Both the position numbers and the translations under genes were made by a program. The notes beneath the pieces are model-generated. The model made no database searches, was not told the DNA's origin, and saw only the letters and a list, made by a program, of their open reading frames with translations. This document shows, one piece after another, positions 45,121 to 58,185 of a stretch of DNA of 64,000 nt. Each line of letters opens with the position of its first letter. Within the stretch, counting starts at the first letter, position 1. The stretch lies in the NCBI GenBank assembly GCA_911728455.2, contig OU452224.1, positions 3,844,001-3,908,000 on the forward strand. Reading direction: 5' to 3'. Source of the DNA: Marthasterias glacialis (lineage: Eukaryota > Echinodermata > Asteroidea > Forcipulatida > Asteriidae).

Positions 45121-46627
45121 CTGATTCATAGTCCAAAAGACAACTTTTCTCTATCCGTCCCAACTTTTGCCTTTCTTAACAGACACAGTATAGCCTATCA
45201 ACCGAATCTATACAAATTGTATGAGGACTTCATAGCTCTGACATTTCAACCCATGCACAAGTCATAATCAACCTTGCTAAGCTTTTTATCATCTAATAAA
45301 ACAAATATAACCACAAAACAGTAACTACAACACTAAAGAAAAGAAACCTCTTGCTGTGAAAAAAAGAAGGTTTTTAAAGCACCAATTGGTGTAATAACTA
45401 GTGTTGGGGCATTGTATATCTTGGGTTTCTCTCTAGATCAATGTCAGTAGAGAACACTAAATGTACACTTAAAAAAAACCTAAAATCAAGTGACAATGTG
45501 TGAATTCTTATCTTCAAACGTTTGTGGATGGGTAGCATTTAGCATTCACTTTTGGTTTCTGTCATGCAAAGACTATGGACAAGGACTCGTTCAATTTACT
45601 CTCAAACAGTACAAGATCTAGCACAAGTTTGCCTCAGAGTTACTTCCGTTTTTTTGCCAGGCAGTAACAAAGAAAATACTAAAGAAATATCTTTTTTATT
45701 GTTACACTTTCATGGTGATAAATTGTTGTTGTTGATTCAAATGATTATTCAGTCTGACAGGGTTCCTGTTCTGATTTTATTTTTTTTAATTTTTAAGGAG
45801 GTTATGTCAAAGACTTGGTGAAGTTTTAAGGATCATCGAAAAGAAAGCAAAATGTTAGTCATGAACTAATTGACACAAATTACTAGACGGAAGTCTGTGT
45901 GAATAAATTTGATTTGTTTTAATCTGGTTTATACTGCTCCTGGGAAGGAAAGGGAGTTTTGCATGAAATAGTACGTACACAAAAGTACATGTACAAAGTA
46001 CCAAAACATTTGTGTATAAAACTCTCAATTCTGTGACCTCTTTTGCTGGTTAGTTTATTATTATTTTTTTAAACTAGAGGATTGGAATATATACAATCCA
46101 ATGATTTACCATCTCTTTGATATAATGTTAGTTTTATGGATAATTTACTGGTTACTTAAAGGAGAGCGCAGAACCAGAAGGATATTTATTTATTATTTTG
46201 TCAGAATCACTGACACAAATTTATTTATCTTTGAACAAAACTATCAGAAGGATAATAGTATAACCAGTGACCAAGCTGATTTCATATCCATTGCAAGTAA
46301 TGGGACATACTGTAATTATAAGGGAAAAGGTTGGGTGGGGGCTGCTACGAAAACACCGACAATTCTTTTTGGTATACGTTACGACACTCTTAACATTTAG
46401 AAGACTCACCATGTCTTTTAAATGAATCATCCAATTGTATAATTACTTCACATTGTTTCATGCAGTTTCATTACTTTAACAAAAAACTCAGAAATCAGTT
46501 TGTTACATTTTATTTAATGGACCTAGGTTCTTGTGACGAAGGTCATCAGAATAATGGGTCCAAATCCTAGCTGCAATTTGAAATAGTCAAGCAAAAGCAA
46601 TAGTATAAGTAGACAATTTCATGCCCT
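45121..46627. other. Right-arm DNA without a recognised gene
   Basis: This is the inverse of about 6,960-8,760, lacking the MITE at 7,402-7,731. Frames of 89 and 99 codons (45,552; 46,101) show no domain and are not maintained in the other arm. Confidence 0.5.
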
Positions 46628-46960
46628 TTTCAATTTTTTGTCAACTCCATGAGATACTGATTTCAAGGAACAGAGAACAAGAGAAGTAAATCAATGTGCA
46701 TGATTTCTTTGTCTAAAAAACCCTGCTATTTTTCCCAACAGCCAAACATAAAAAAATTCTGAATTCAGATAAAGGAGCAAAATTTCTCAATGCAGGGATG
46801 AGAAATTTTGCTCCTTTATCTGAATTCAGAATTTTTTTATGTTTGGCTGTTGGGAAAAATAGCAGGGTTTTTTAGACAAAGAAATCATGCACATTGATTT
46901 ACTTCTCTTGTTCTCTGTTCCTTGAAATCAGTATCTCATGGAGTTGACAAAAAATTGAAA
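46628..46960. repeat. Perfect 162-bp hairpin, 9-nt loop
   Basis: 46,628-46,789 is the exact reverse complement of 46,799-46,960 as far as I can read, with loop ATGCAGGGA. The left arm holds only one copy of this text (about 6,775-6,945). The second half is therefore a recent local inverted duplication in the right arm, or an assembly fold-back. Confidence 0.9.
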
Positions 46961-49900
46961 TGCCATCATATCAACATACATGTACCTCCTGAAATTTGGA
47001 ATCTAGTTTCAGACCCTTTTGTCAGCACTGACTCTCATTCCTGACATTTGGAAAACTGTTCATAAGATTTTCTGTGACTTAAAATGAATAAGTAACCTTT
47101 AAATTCACATTTGAATAAATAGACTTCTTGAATGTCAACACATAAACAAGTATAATGACTTTAATACTGGACCAAAATGAAACAGTCTCAGTTCTTCAGA
47201 AGCTTAATTGCTAATAATTATTATATGATTCATTCAATAAGTAATCTAACTGACTAGCTCAAGTGAGAGTTACACTGTTACATTTTTTTTGTGTTGCACC
47301 ACCTGGAAATGAAACCTCATTTCTTGGTAGGATATTTCAAACAAACTATGACATTAAAACACAAATAAGATTATGTGGTGACATTCTACATTGTCTAAAT
47401 GAACAGTCACAGCCACGTTGACATGTATACATCTCATTGTTGCAATCAAGTGAATGATTTAAACAGTTGGAGTTGGGGTCATTTTCAATGTAAGCGTAAT
47501 TTTCAAATTAGCAGAATGGCAGACTTTCCTGAAACCTACACTTTCAGTAATCTCAAATCTTCTAGATTTTAAATAAACGAAAACACCAATATGCTCCTTT
47601 CATTGCTTCTTTATTGATTGAAAGGTCACAGATATGTTGACATGTATACATCTCATCATTGCCATCAAGTGAATAATTCTAAAAGTTGGGGTTGGGGTCA
47701 ACTTCAATGTTTAGAATTAGCAGAATGGCAAACTTTTTTCGTGATTGCCAACTCCATAAGTCCTGATCTAAGTAGTTGTCATTCATAGTATGATGTTTTA
47801 TCAAAAGGGTTTTTTTTTTTGCTGAGTTCTTATCTCATGGCATTTTCAGTATGGTGGAAAACAAAATGTAAAGTAGATGCAGATTAAACATATCATCAAA
47901 TCTTTTGATTTGAGTAGTTTAAGTGAAATTTAATGCAGTGTTCATAACATTATTTTTGTTTGAACAGATTTTTCAAAGACCCAAAGATACCATAACTTGT
48001 TGGGAATCAAATTACTTGTGGATGTGTTTTACTTCTACATGTAAGACAACAAGAGCTACTTAACACCCAGTTCAGACTTGCGCTGCAGATTCGCGCCGAA
48101 CCAAATAGAGTGACTCTAGATTTCGGTTTCAGACAGAAGAACTTAAATTAACATAAACTTGCTGAACCCTTGATGCTCCAGAGTCGTTCCGACCGACTGC
48201 AACAGTCGATCTTTCAAATTAAGTGCGTCTCATCGCTTCAAACTGTTTCAGACGTCAACATTTTCATGAGATTAATACAATAATTTGGTTCGTCTGAAAT
48301 GGCTGTAAGAATCTTCCATGACATTATTGTCCTGTGGCAGTAAACATATATTATAAAATAAGGAAATGAGCTCTCCTCAACTCTCATCAATTATTAACTG
48401 TGCAAGTTATCAATGTACAAAAGTCATGACTGGCATAATATAAACTGGACTTGGATTCTTGATGGTCATCGGAATAACAGGTCCAAATGTTGACTTCAAA
48501 AAAGTCAATATTATTAAAGAGATAGGCCTATTAGGTGTATGTGGTGTATTGATGGTCATGAGAATAATTGGCCTGACTTCTAAGTGAAAATTGTCAGCCT
48601 CATACAGAACTAAGATAAGATATAAGGAGTGGTCAGTCTCTGGACTTGGATTCTTGTGATGATGGTCATGAGAATAGTGGGTCTGGCTTCTGACTTAGGG
48701 TAGTCAAAAACAAAAAGGAAATATTGGAGGTAGTCAGTACCTAGACTTGTGTTCTTGTGGTGATGGTCACGAGAATAGTGGGTCTGACTTCTGACTACAA
48801 GTAGTCAACACCATCAAGCAAATATTGGAGGTAGTCAGTACCTAGACTTGGATTCTTGTGGTGATGGTCATGAGAATAGTGGGTCTGACTTCTGACTAAA
48901 AGTAGTCAACAGCAAAAAGGAAATATTGCAGGTAGTCAGTAACTGGACATAAATTCTTGTGGTGATGGTCATGAGAATAGTGTGTCCCAATCCTGACCGC
49001 CAGTGGTCATTGTAAAAAAGGAGATTTATTATAAGCAGTCAGTAACTGGACTTGGAATCTTGTGGTGATGGTCATTAGATAAATGGGTTCGAATCCTGAC
49101 TGCAGATAGTCAACATGAAAAAGGAGATCATTATGAACAGTGGTCAGCCATACTGGGCTTGGATTCTTATCAGATCCTGACTGCTGTAAGTTGCCTGTGT
49201 CTAAGACACCTCGGCACAGTAGCATTGATCAATATTCATCATCTCTTCTCTCTATTCAGATGCACAGATGAAAATATCTTTTAAAATTGATGCATGTCTG
49301 TACTAATGACTAAATTCCATATTTTTCACTCAAAAATGGATTGTTACTGAGAAGGCTCATACACACTTTAAAAATAGCTTGTTTGTTACAAAGGGCCATG
49401 TCATTGAAGAGGAACGACAAAACAAACAGTACACCTATTTGTTTTTCTTAATGTCCAAAATGGAATACATAACTAAGTTATCAAATTTAATTTTTCACTG
49501 TACTGTACATGCCATGAGATTTTCTTGCAGTTATTAATAAATGTAGGCCTATTTTACAAGTTCATTTCCAAAGCCAAGACAAATCCAGTCTAACACAAAC
49601 TGGTTTCTGAATTTTCATTTTGAGGATATTACACTGTGTCCCATTACAGTCTCCAAGTACAAATAGTTCAGACAGAAATGTTTCCTTATAATTACTTTCT
49701 AAATACAGAATATTCTGTCTTTAGTTTCTTTGGTTTTGGAAATGGATATTCTTACATTCTGTGTGGTTAACTTTCTGCATGTCCTGATAAGACTGTAAGA
49801 GACAGAAAATGAAAGGTTACTAACTATGTAAGCACCTAGTAAAGAGTATTTATATAATTCCATAAACAAAAATAAGATGACGCATGTTAAGTTGATTTTG

Positions 49901-52580
49901 ACAAGATGATGATTGTTTTTCGTGGACTGTAGTAGTTAGCCTGCAGTAGATCCTAAAATACCTTTTAGTGCTATCCTGGTCACATGCTGCTTTAGGGACT
50001 TTGTAAGGGTAGCGGGTAGCAGGAGCTACTTCAGGATCTGACAAACCTGCCCACGCGATGTTACAGGTCCACTTTCCCTCAGTGGTTGTACCTGGTTGGG
50101 CCCTACCCGGGGTTAAGGGTCATTCGTGGTAACTGAGCAGTGAAAAATTCTGGCTACTTGGAGTATAGAGTCGCCATTAAGTATTGTTCAAATGGCCAAT
50201 GACATTTACAACAGTAAGTGTAGAGATATGCAGGGACATGAAGAACTAGAACAAACGCAAACTGCCATCTGTGTCAACTTTAAGTGAGATAGCCAACATT
50301 GCCTTCAAAAAAATAAGATTGTCAAACCCAGAAAAGACATGCCAACCGTGTTACAGTATTGAGGTCATACCTGTGCAGGAGTTGCAATGAAAAAAGCTTA
50401 AACAATTGGATGTACATTGATAACAGCAGATTGATGACATCAAGATCCTTACAGCCTGTTTGTCAGTCCAGCCCTGACCTCAATGCACAGACTTACGGAG
50501 TATAACCAGAAGAGACCTTTAAGAATATCAGACTACAGTTGGATGATTTAATGGAATGGGATCACATCAACAGAACTGTTGTGAATAACCACTGGAGACC
50601 TGTATGAATGTAAGACTGCAAGGAGATTCTATTCAAGCAATGGAATCATGTTCAACATCAACAGAACTTATCATTAACCACAGGAGATCATTCAACTCTA
50701 AGACTGAGAGTAGATTCAATTCAAGGAGCTGTCACTACAAAACGCTTTAACCAACCAATGGAGGATGTATGTATCCATTGTTAATAGCGGATTGATGACA
50801 TCAAGATATTTACAAACTTTTGCCATTCTTTTCCTGCCCTCCATGAGATCCTTCAAAATTTAAGATTGCGAGTATATTCTATTTAAGGAATAGAATTACA
50901 TTCAACTTCAACAGAACTGTTGTCAGTAACCACCGGAGACCTCTAAGAAAGTGTGACTGCAATTTGATGTCAAGGAAGGAAATGATGGTGAATAGCATCA
51001 ACAGCTCTATGACGACATCAGACCCTTCAAAATGAGTCTGTGGTGTGATTATATCATGGAATGGAATCACATTTCAACAGAACTGATGGTGTCAAGACTT
51101 TTACAAATGTTTTGCCAGAACTGTTATAAATATGGTGAAATGGTGACAACGGAATGCTCAACATCACATCCATGACAGCAATTCATTCCATCCGTCCATC
51201 CATTCCAATGAAATTTTGTAATATCAATTGTTGCATATGACTAGGATAGCTCCTGAAGTTTATATAAAGATGTACAATACCTTTAAACTCTTTAATAATT
51301 GTAATATTTGAAAAGTTGTGTTATATGTTTTAAAATTTCATTTCAAGGGGAAAGTACAAAATAAAGACATCAGTATTTAAAGTCTACAAAATGAAGACCT
51401 TATTTTAAAATTTCCCAAATTCATAGTCATCGTAAGAATTGGATGTATTTTCCAAAGGACTACACGTTTACAATTTGAATTTTCCCATCGATAACACCAC
51501 TTAAGGGTTTTTAAACCCAAAATCTATCGTACATTCCCTTTAAATGAACATTTTAAATAACAAGGACCCTTTGATGTTCTCATCAGGATTCACAGGTATA
51601 GACTGAATAATGTTATTTGACAAGGTAATGTCTTTCAAAACTTGTGTGTTTTCCTATGAAAATTACATAACTCCTAATTAAGTAACTCCATATTCTACTT
51701 TCGTGAAAAAAATTCTTCATAAAATGAGTTAAATTCATTCAATCCATCCTGATGTTCATTTCCTTCTTAAAACAGAAAGCAAAAAGTAAAAAAAACTGCA
51801 TCTTGAAACAAGTTTTACTTTAAGAAAACATAGTGCTTTCATTTATTTTATTTATTTACTTATTTCAAACATCATCCAACAGCGCAAGTGCCAAATGCGG
51901 ATGGATAAAATAGTTAATTTACATCAAAACATTCAGAACACATGCAAAACAAAAACAAATATTAAAAAAATACAATTAAAGAAACAAGCACACTCTGGGC
52001 CTGACTTTCTAATTGACATTTAGTTTCAAGATAACCTTAATAACCATGTAACTCATACATTATTTTCAAACACTTACTTTCCTCCACGCCTTTCACCTCA
52101 AAATAACCCAGTTTGATAATCCACTTGAATTGACAAGGATTGGATTTCAAACCCTTTCTTGACGGTCTTGATTTTTCTCTCCTTTCTTCAACTGTAACTT
52201 TTCATTTTCAAAGACCCTTTATTAATTGTGTATACCAGTTAGGACATAGAGTTTTAAGCCAGTTATTGCCGGGATTCTTTCTTCTTCTTCTTTTTTTTTT
52301 TGGGGGGGGGAGGTTGTCCTGTCCCCCTGGTGGAACTCTTATGGCTTTTTTTTTTCTTCAAACAAGAACCAAAATGCATGCATAGATAGACGCCCCCCAT
52401 AGATAGACATTTTTATGGTCCTTATTTTCTGAATTGCACCTCAACAGTATAACAACAATTCAAGATCTTAATCATCATCATGTCCAACAAGTACAACTTG
52501 AATAAAAACTTGATTATTTATGATTATGAAGTATAGTTGTTGTTATCCATTCACACCTCATTTTGAAATACTGAATGGTT
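46961..52580. other. Right-arm DNA, no additional gene
   Basis: This is the inverse of 587-6,775, holding the partner of the 5,081 element (48,065-48,310), the 101-bp array, the conserved ATG-less frame (49,960-50,140, minus) and the GTTCTGTTG tandem (50,480-51,110). It lacks the 6,030-6,382 MITE. Confidence 0.6.
48440..49165 (-). repeat. Right-arm copy of the 101-bp array
   Basis: The words 'ttcttgtggtgatggtca' start at about 48,658, 48,758, 48,859, 48,960 and 49,062, a very regular 101-base step. The text between units ('gggtctgacttctgacta', 'aaaaaggaaatatt', 'ggtagtcagta') is also shared. This is the inverted partner of 4,200-4,960. A solitary unit is at 46,530-46,575. Confidence 0.78.
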
Positions 52581-53195
52581 TTAACCAGTTGCCGCCGAGA
52601 TTCTTTTTTTGTTTTTGCCCGTCCCCCTGGCGGGTTCTTTTGGCGGAATTGCCCAAAATGTTTTTCTTTGAGGGTTCCGCTGGCACAAAGAAACCCTGAC
52701 TTGACATGCCAAGAGAAGATAGATTCTCTTTGTTGGATCCTCCGTTTTGTTGCTCGACCGAGAAAACATCAAATTCATGCAGCTTGAATTGCAAAACACA
52801 GGCCATTAACTGCGATATAGGAGTGGCACTAAACGCGGAACCATGGCTCGATTGCTGACCCACTCTGACTTACCTCCATTCAGCCAAAATATAATGAATG
52901 AACAATGGTGGAAGCCTCTCGATGCCTCGTAATCCCCTTCTTGGAACAAAAGGACAAAAGGATTACACAAAAATCACCTCTGAATGGCCACAAAATGTGA
53001 GAAAATCAACACCTTTTTTGGGTGAAATGAAGCGTTAGACGGCGTGTGTATGGTCTGCGCACGCTCCAAAGTTCAATCACCAGGTGACCTTTCCTCCATT
53101 GATCCAAAACTACACAAAGGCGTCGCAAGACGACCTCCATTTCCAGGCAGGGGAAAAGTTTGCGTGGATTCACTTATCCAGTTTCAACTGGTCAA
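52581..53195 (-). mobile_element. TTAACCAGTT-ended repeat, copy 3
   Basis: It reads TTAACCAGTTGCCGCCGAGA at its left tip and 'ccagtttcaactggtcaa' at the right; it is the inverse of 1-586. Its outer end at 53,195 is also the outer end of the right arm within this window, so the giant inverted repeat may be bounded by this repeat. Confidence 0.6.
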
Positions 53196-54358
53196 GTAAA
53201 GTCATAAAGAGCATAAACCTATTTAATAACAACAATGAAGCTTTGGACTTAAGATATTTTCACAAAATAAAAATTAATCTAAGTTGAGCACATTTACTAT
53301 CCAGGTAGTGCCATCCATCCTTAATTCCAGTCCACTATCTTCTGGTATCTAAGATGTAGCTTTAGAAGATCTCAACCATACTAAACTGCCTCAACTGGGT
53401 CAATGATTAGAATCATATTGTCCATGTATGCTTAAAAATGTTAGTATATATATGTTCTTAAGAAAATGTTTTTAAATCGTAAATGTTGTCAATCGTAACG
53501 GATTCGATTCGGCCAAGACAGGGTACAGGATTTTGATTCAAACTAAACCAAGATGTAATCTGTACACTAAATGAAGTTGACTTCAACCATGTCTGATTAA
53601 GACAACAACTTGATAAGAATGATAATGTAAATGTCAAAGACAATTCATTTTGATCCAAAGGAAAAAGTGAAACCCCTGTTTTCACGAACTGCAGTGCAAA
53701 ACTGACTATTTGCAAACAAGTTGATTGCTCAACCATATCAACAGCAGTAATTGCTCAACTTGCTCTGAGAAACTTGTAAATGCTCAAAAATGAGTAAAGG
53801 TGGAAAACTAAATTGTGAAACAAAAAAGAAATGCAAATTCATCCTGTACCCTGTCTTTCAATTATTCATCAACCTGAAATCTAATACTTTTGATATAATT
53901 TTGTTTGCAGTGAGCTTTTGATGCCAGGAGATGAATCAGTTGTGGATGAAACAATTCATGCTCATTGACGTCTCATCGGGATCTTGAGTGAGATCTGCAA
54001 CAGCCTCCTCTAGTCTACACTAAATCACAACAAGACAATGGGAACTTGATGCAGAATGGTAGTAAAGAAATAGCAAATCCATGTCAATGGGAGGACACTT
54101 TGAACTTGTTGCACATCTAAACTTGAAATACTTTCATTTTCAGCTGTGTGTAATGGCATTGTTATGAGTTAATCACCATGTAGTGAAACTTGTAGACTAC
54201 AAGGCTTGGAATCAATGCTATGCACATGTAGTGTTTTCCATCATTAAATTGTGATTACCAATCTTAAAAGTTTCCACACTTTGAACTCAATAGTTTGTAT
54301 GCTCTCATTGACATGGATTTGCTTGGTTCTGATTGGAATAGTTAAATGTTACATTCAT
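53196..54358. other. Single-copy DNA outside the arms, no gene recognised
   Basis: AT-rich. A 92-codon minus frame (53,458-53,736) is leucine/serine-rich without a domain. The acceptor-like TTTTGTTTGCAG at about 53,912 is followed by TGAGC and no open frame. Confidence 0.5.
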
Positions 54359-54743
54359 AAAACCAGGCACTTGGTAGAAAAGGCCTTTGGGTAAATTGTA
54401 ATGGTTTGCCTAACCCCAGATACACTTTTGTAAATATTCATGTGAGTTCGTTTGCTGAGAATCGAAAAGAAGATAATCTTTTTCGAAAACTTAACTGAAC
54501 ATTTGGTTCCATCATCTTATAAACAAACTGCAACAGCCTCGAGTGACAAATGCTAAAAAATCTTGTAATTTCTGTTCTGGCCAAAGAGAAATTATATATA
54601 CAGAAAGGTTTTCCTTAGTGGGATTGTGATTAGCAGGGAGAAGGGCATTTTAACAACCACAGTAATTTGTCTTCTTTTTAAATTGATCATTAGATGTGAA
54701 CAAGAAACTCATTTGGATAACTTTTCTCCATGTGCCTGGTTTT
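54359..54743. mobile_element. MITE-like element, AAAACCAGGCAC tips
   Basis: AAAACCAGGCAC at the left and GTGCCTGGTTTT at the right form 12-bp inverted ends. TA lies at each outer border if one base is counted outside. No gene. Confidence 0.5.
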
Positions 54744-55138
54744 AAAGCCAAAGTACAGCATCCTTTTTAAAAATAGATATTGAAATCTTTACTAAATCAG
54801 TAATTGAAGACTTTCTTGAGGAAACACAGCTGTGTGACGATCAGTAAAGTTGAATTTCAAGGGTAGGAATAACCCTTTACCAATTGCAAGCCAGTCTTAA
54901 TGATGGATCAAAGTTGTATATCCATGCTGTCTTATAATTCCGACTAAATGGTTGGAATTAACTTTCCCTTACATCAAAGCAGCAGCTCTGAGTGTTTAAA
55001 TGAACTTCAAAACCAATTTCTCTGTACCAGGTGAATGCAGAATGTCTGACCATGTAAGTTTTGTTACCTAATGTTTTGAATATTAAATACCAAAAGGTTT
55101 TTTTGTTTTTCAAAGTAAGGATGCTGTGCTTTGGCTTT
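54744..55138. mobile_element. MITE-like element abutting the previous one
   Basis: AAAGCCAAAGTACAGCATCC at the left and 'ggatgctgtgctttggcttt' at the right form 20-bp inverted ends with one mismatch. It begins directly at the right tip of 54,359-54,743. No gene. Confidence 0.6.
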
Positions 55139-57102
55139 GGTAAACCTTTTATGATGAGTATTTTGTGATTGATGCTTTAATTATCATGTTAAATGATTAT
55201 TAGTTTACTTGATTGAATATTGAACAGAATTGGATTGAGTTATAGATTATGTCATTTATTGTTGATATGGAAATGTACACTGGCACATCATATATATACT
55301 TAATTTTCTAACTGTATCTATTCTGGTAAACTTTGACATATGTAAAGATGCCGTCTAGCATAGCAACAACTCAATGAGTTTTTAGACACCCTGGATGACA
55401 ATCAGATGATTGCAGTTGTGAATGAATCCCAAGTGTTATGCCAAACTGCCAGCAGAGCAAAACACTGCAGGAACCACAATAGCATAACAGCTTATGTGTA
55501 TGGAATGAGTAAGGTACAACAGTTTGTACGTGCATCCAATGTAGAGCACCACATCAGCCTAGTGGTTAAAACAGAAGCACTTCAAACAATGTGTACCGAC
55601 GGAGCACTACAGGTGTGCTAAGTATATGACCTAAGGTCATAGTGTATTACAAGACTGGACCATTGAGCCAGAATCAAGCCTTAACCAGGACATGTGCTTA
55701 GCTAATTGCCTACAAACAGCTATCATAAAGCACTGCAAGCAATTACTCTATATCCTAAGGAGTGAAGGAGTTATTCTCAAGATGCATCTAATTCAAATGT
55801 TAAGATGCTATTGAATCAACATTACTAAGATTTAATTGCAAGTCTCCGTTGACTGCAATATGCTCCAAAATCAAACACAATCCCCTTTTGTTTCGTATCA
55901 AGCCATTCAGCTAAATGAGCTGAGAATTATAACCTCAAGGTACACACACTGACAATTATCACTTTGATCAATTCTTAGGAAAACAACTTAATACAAAAAT
56001 GTTGAATGAAAAATGTGTTTACAAAACACTGCTTATAAAAACAGTGTTTTCAAAACAGACTGGGAGATCAGTAGATTGCACTTACATGTAGACTTGAATA
56101 TATTTGGAGTATATTAAAAAAAATTTTAAATCACTTGTCGGTCATAAAATCATTGAAGAACCAGTGGTGGTGTGTGTACCTTTAGTAATGTGCATTATGA
56201 TGTGCCAGTGTACATTGTGTTTTTGAAATAATAAAACGAGTCTATTGTTGTGTTTATTTTGTTGTCTGTTATGTGTTGGGAAGCATCTGCTTTCTATTTG
56301 AATCTTGTTGCAGCACAGACCTTTATCACGCAGAAGCCATCTTGTTTTCATTAATATTTTTTGTATTACAAATACAGTTGAACAAACCAAGGCTGGGAAA
56401 AAAAGTCTAGCCATTTTTAACTATGTAGGTTGATCTGTCATGAAGGAACATACAATAGCGTTGAAATATTACTTTTGCTGTTGCAGTGATATTGCTATCA
56501 AAACTCTGTGGCCAATCAAAATTATGAGCCATTTCTAATCACATACGTGATGGGTAGAGCAGTATTGCCAGTGGCATTTATAGACTGCTCTTGCTGTCAA
56601 TAGTGTCAAGTTGTTGACTCAAATTGAACAGTAATCTGTTTGTACAAACATGATGAAAGAATGCTACATCAGATCACCTGAACAAGGTACAGAAAGTTCA
56701 ATATCATAAAGAAGATTTTTTTTCTTGTTAAGGGCAAAGCAACAACAATAAGATAGTTGTTTTTAAACGAAGGCATCATTGAACCTTTCAATCTGTGTAT
56801 ACACAGACAATGAAACAATGCCAAATCAAGTCACCTGAGCAATGACCTGACAGTTCAACATCAGATCATTAATGAGGCAATTAAAGTTCAATCTAACGTC
56901 AATCAGACAGGTGTTTCAGTCACAAGGCATCATCGTTGTACTTTGTATGTACACACCGCCAAATCAGATCACCTGAGCAAGAAACAGTAAAAACTAAAAT
57001 ATCACATTATCATGTGATTAAAAAAAAATAATAAAAATCGGTTGCTTTGCCCAAGATGGCGTGATAAAGGTCTGAAACACTTCTGATAATGTGGATGGTG
57101 AG
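55139..57102. other. Unrecognised DNA with a polyadenylation-type end
   Basis: A 71-codon frame at 55,406-55,621 has no known domain. AATAATAAAA at about 56,228, followed by a GT-rich stretch (TTGTTGTGTTTATTTTGTTG), resembles a transcript end on the plus strand. The phrase 'gtgccagtgtacattgtg' just before it resembles 55,275 inverted. No coding exons were established. Confidence 0.35.
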
Positions 57103-57635
57103 TGAAAGGGAAGGTACACTACAAACAATTAGATTTCAAATGATCAAAGTAATATCCAAAAATGTCACAAGGTTCAATTACCTCAATTTGATGCAAAGAT
57201 TTATCTGGTAAAATTGCGAAAATGTTTTTGAACTGCATCTCTTTAAAACACCTGGAAACAATGGTGTGCATTTTGCTCGCAAGATTTTTTTCATTTCAAG
57301 GAGACTTATGTTTGCTTTTTAAAACTTAAAAAAAAAACTTGTCAAAAACAAATCTTTTTTTACACATCAAAACTTGTGTAAAACTTCCCCCAAAAATTCT
57401 ACGAAATGTTATAATTCAACTGCAATTCATTGTTGCACATGTCTTTTTTACACACAAAACAGTGTTTTTATCTCAGAAAAAAGATAAACAGCTAAAACAT
57501 TACATTTTCAACCCAACTTTTTACGCTAAAAAGAGCTGAAAGCTAGGATGGTCATAACAATCCTTTCAAATTGTGGTAGTATTTGATAGATACAAACTTA
57601 AGCTCCTTGGAAAAACAAATGTACCTTCCCTTTAA
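57103..57635. mobile_element. MITE-like element, AAAGGGAAGGTAC tips
   Basis: TGAAAGGGAAGGTACACT at the left and TGTACCTTCCCTTTAA at the right form inverted ends. The TTTAA border suggests a TTAA-target family. No gene; the 66-codon frame inside is lysine- and phenylalanine-rich filler. Confidence 0.55.
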
Positions 57636-57969
57636 GTCCACATATAAAATAGTGCTGCAACTTGTATTGAAATAGAAAGCAGATGCATTATGGGGGGCCT
57701 AGGGACTTTGATATATGGGGAGGGTAGGGACATATAGATAGAGGGCAGTACAAACTTAGAGGGCGGTAGAGTCTGACATAAAGACAAAGTACACACAAGT
57801 GTTCATAGCCATGTTTTTTATTCATATCTATTGGTGGGCAATGCCATCTATTCATATTTAAATTTGACCTTGAACTTGAAACAAACAAAAGAAAAGCACC
57901 CCGGCGCATGCAAGCCCCCCCTGGTGCTCGCACAAGTGTTCCCCGCCCACAGGTGCCAACAGACCTGTC

Positions 57970-58185
57970 AGTGAGCGCCCTCTATCAACATCATTCAGTG
58001 AGAGACTAAGTCCAATGTGTTCAGTTGTCCCCAATATTGTTAGTCTGTGTGGCCAAAGCGCCCTCTGTTGACCATAACAAGGGAAGGATCTAATGAACTC
58101 TAACAATCAGTTGACTTGGACACAAGAGTCAGATGTATCTATCCACCACTGCTGGCATTGCTCTTGGAAATAGCGCCCTCAATGT
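57970..58185 (+). promoter_or_regulatory. Cluster of three CTCF-like AGCGCCCTC words
   Basis: AGCGCCCTCTATC (57,974), AGCGCCCTCTGTTGACC (58,057) and AGCGCCCTC (58,172) lie within 210 bp in one orientation. The second best fits the reverse form of the animal CTCF consensus. The same word also occurs in many invertebrate repeats, so this could be repeat sequence. Confidence 0.3.

Larger units (their letters stand above)
36395..53200 (-). repeat. Right arm of giant inverted repeat
   Basis: This is the reverse-complement partner of 1-17,555, colinear over most of its length. It holds insertions missing from the left arm (38,743-41,268; 43,796-44,861; the second half of the 46,628-46,960 hairpin; a 23-bp minisatellite). 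It lacks several left-arm elements (6,030-6,382; 7,402-7,731; the SINE at 12,362-12,560). Small stretches such as 37,060-37,135 run in the same direction as their left counterpart (16,570-16,650), which implies a local inversion in one arm. Confidence 0.93.

Noticed and set aside
53912..54010. Exon related to the 41,709 unit (TTTGCAG, TGA.C, then TTGACGTCT)
   Set aside because: Shared words are few and spacing differs; the similarity is too weak to support.
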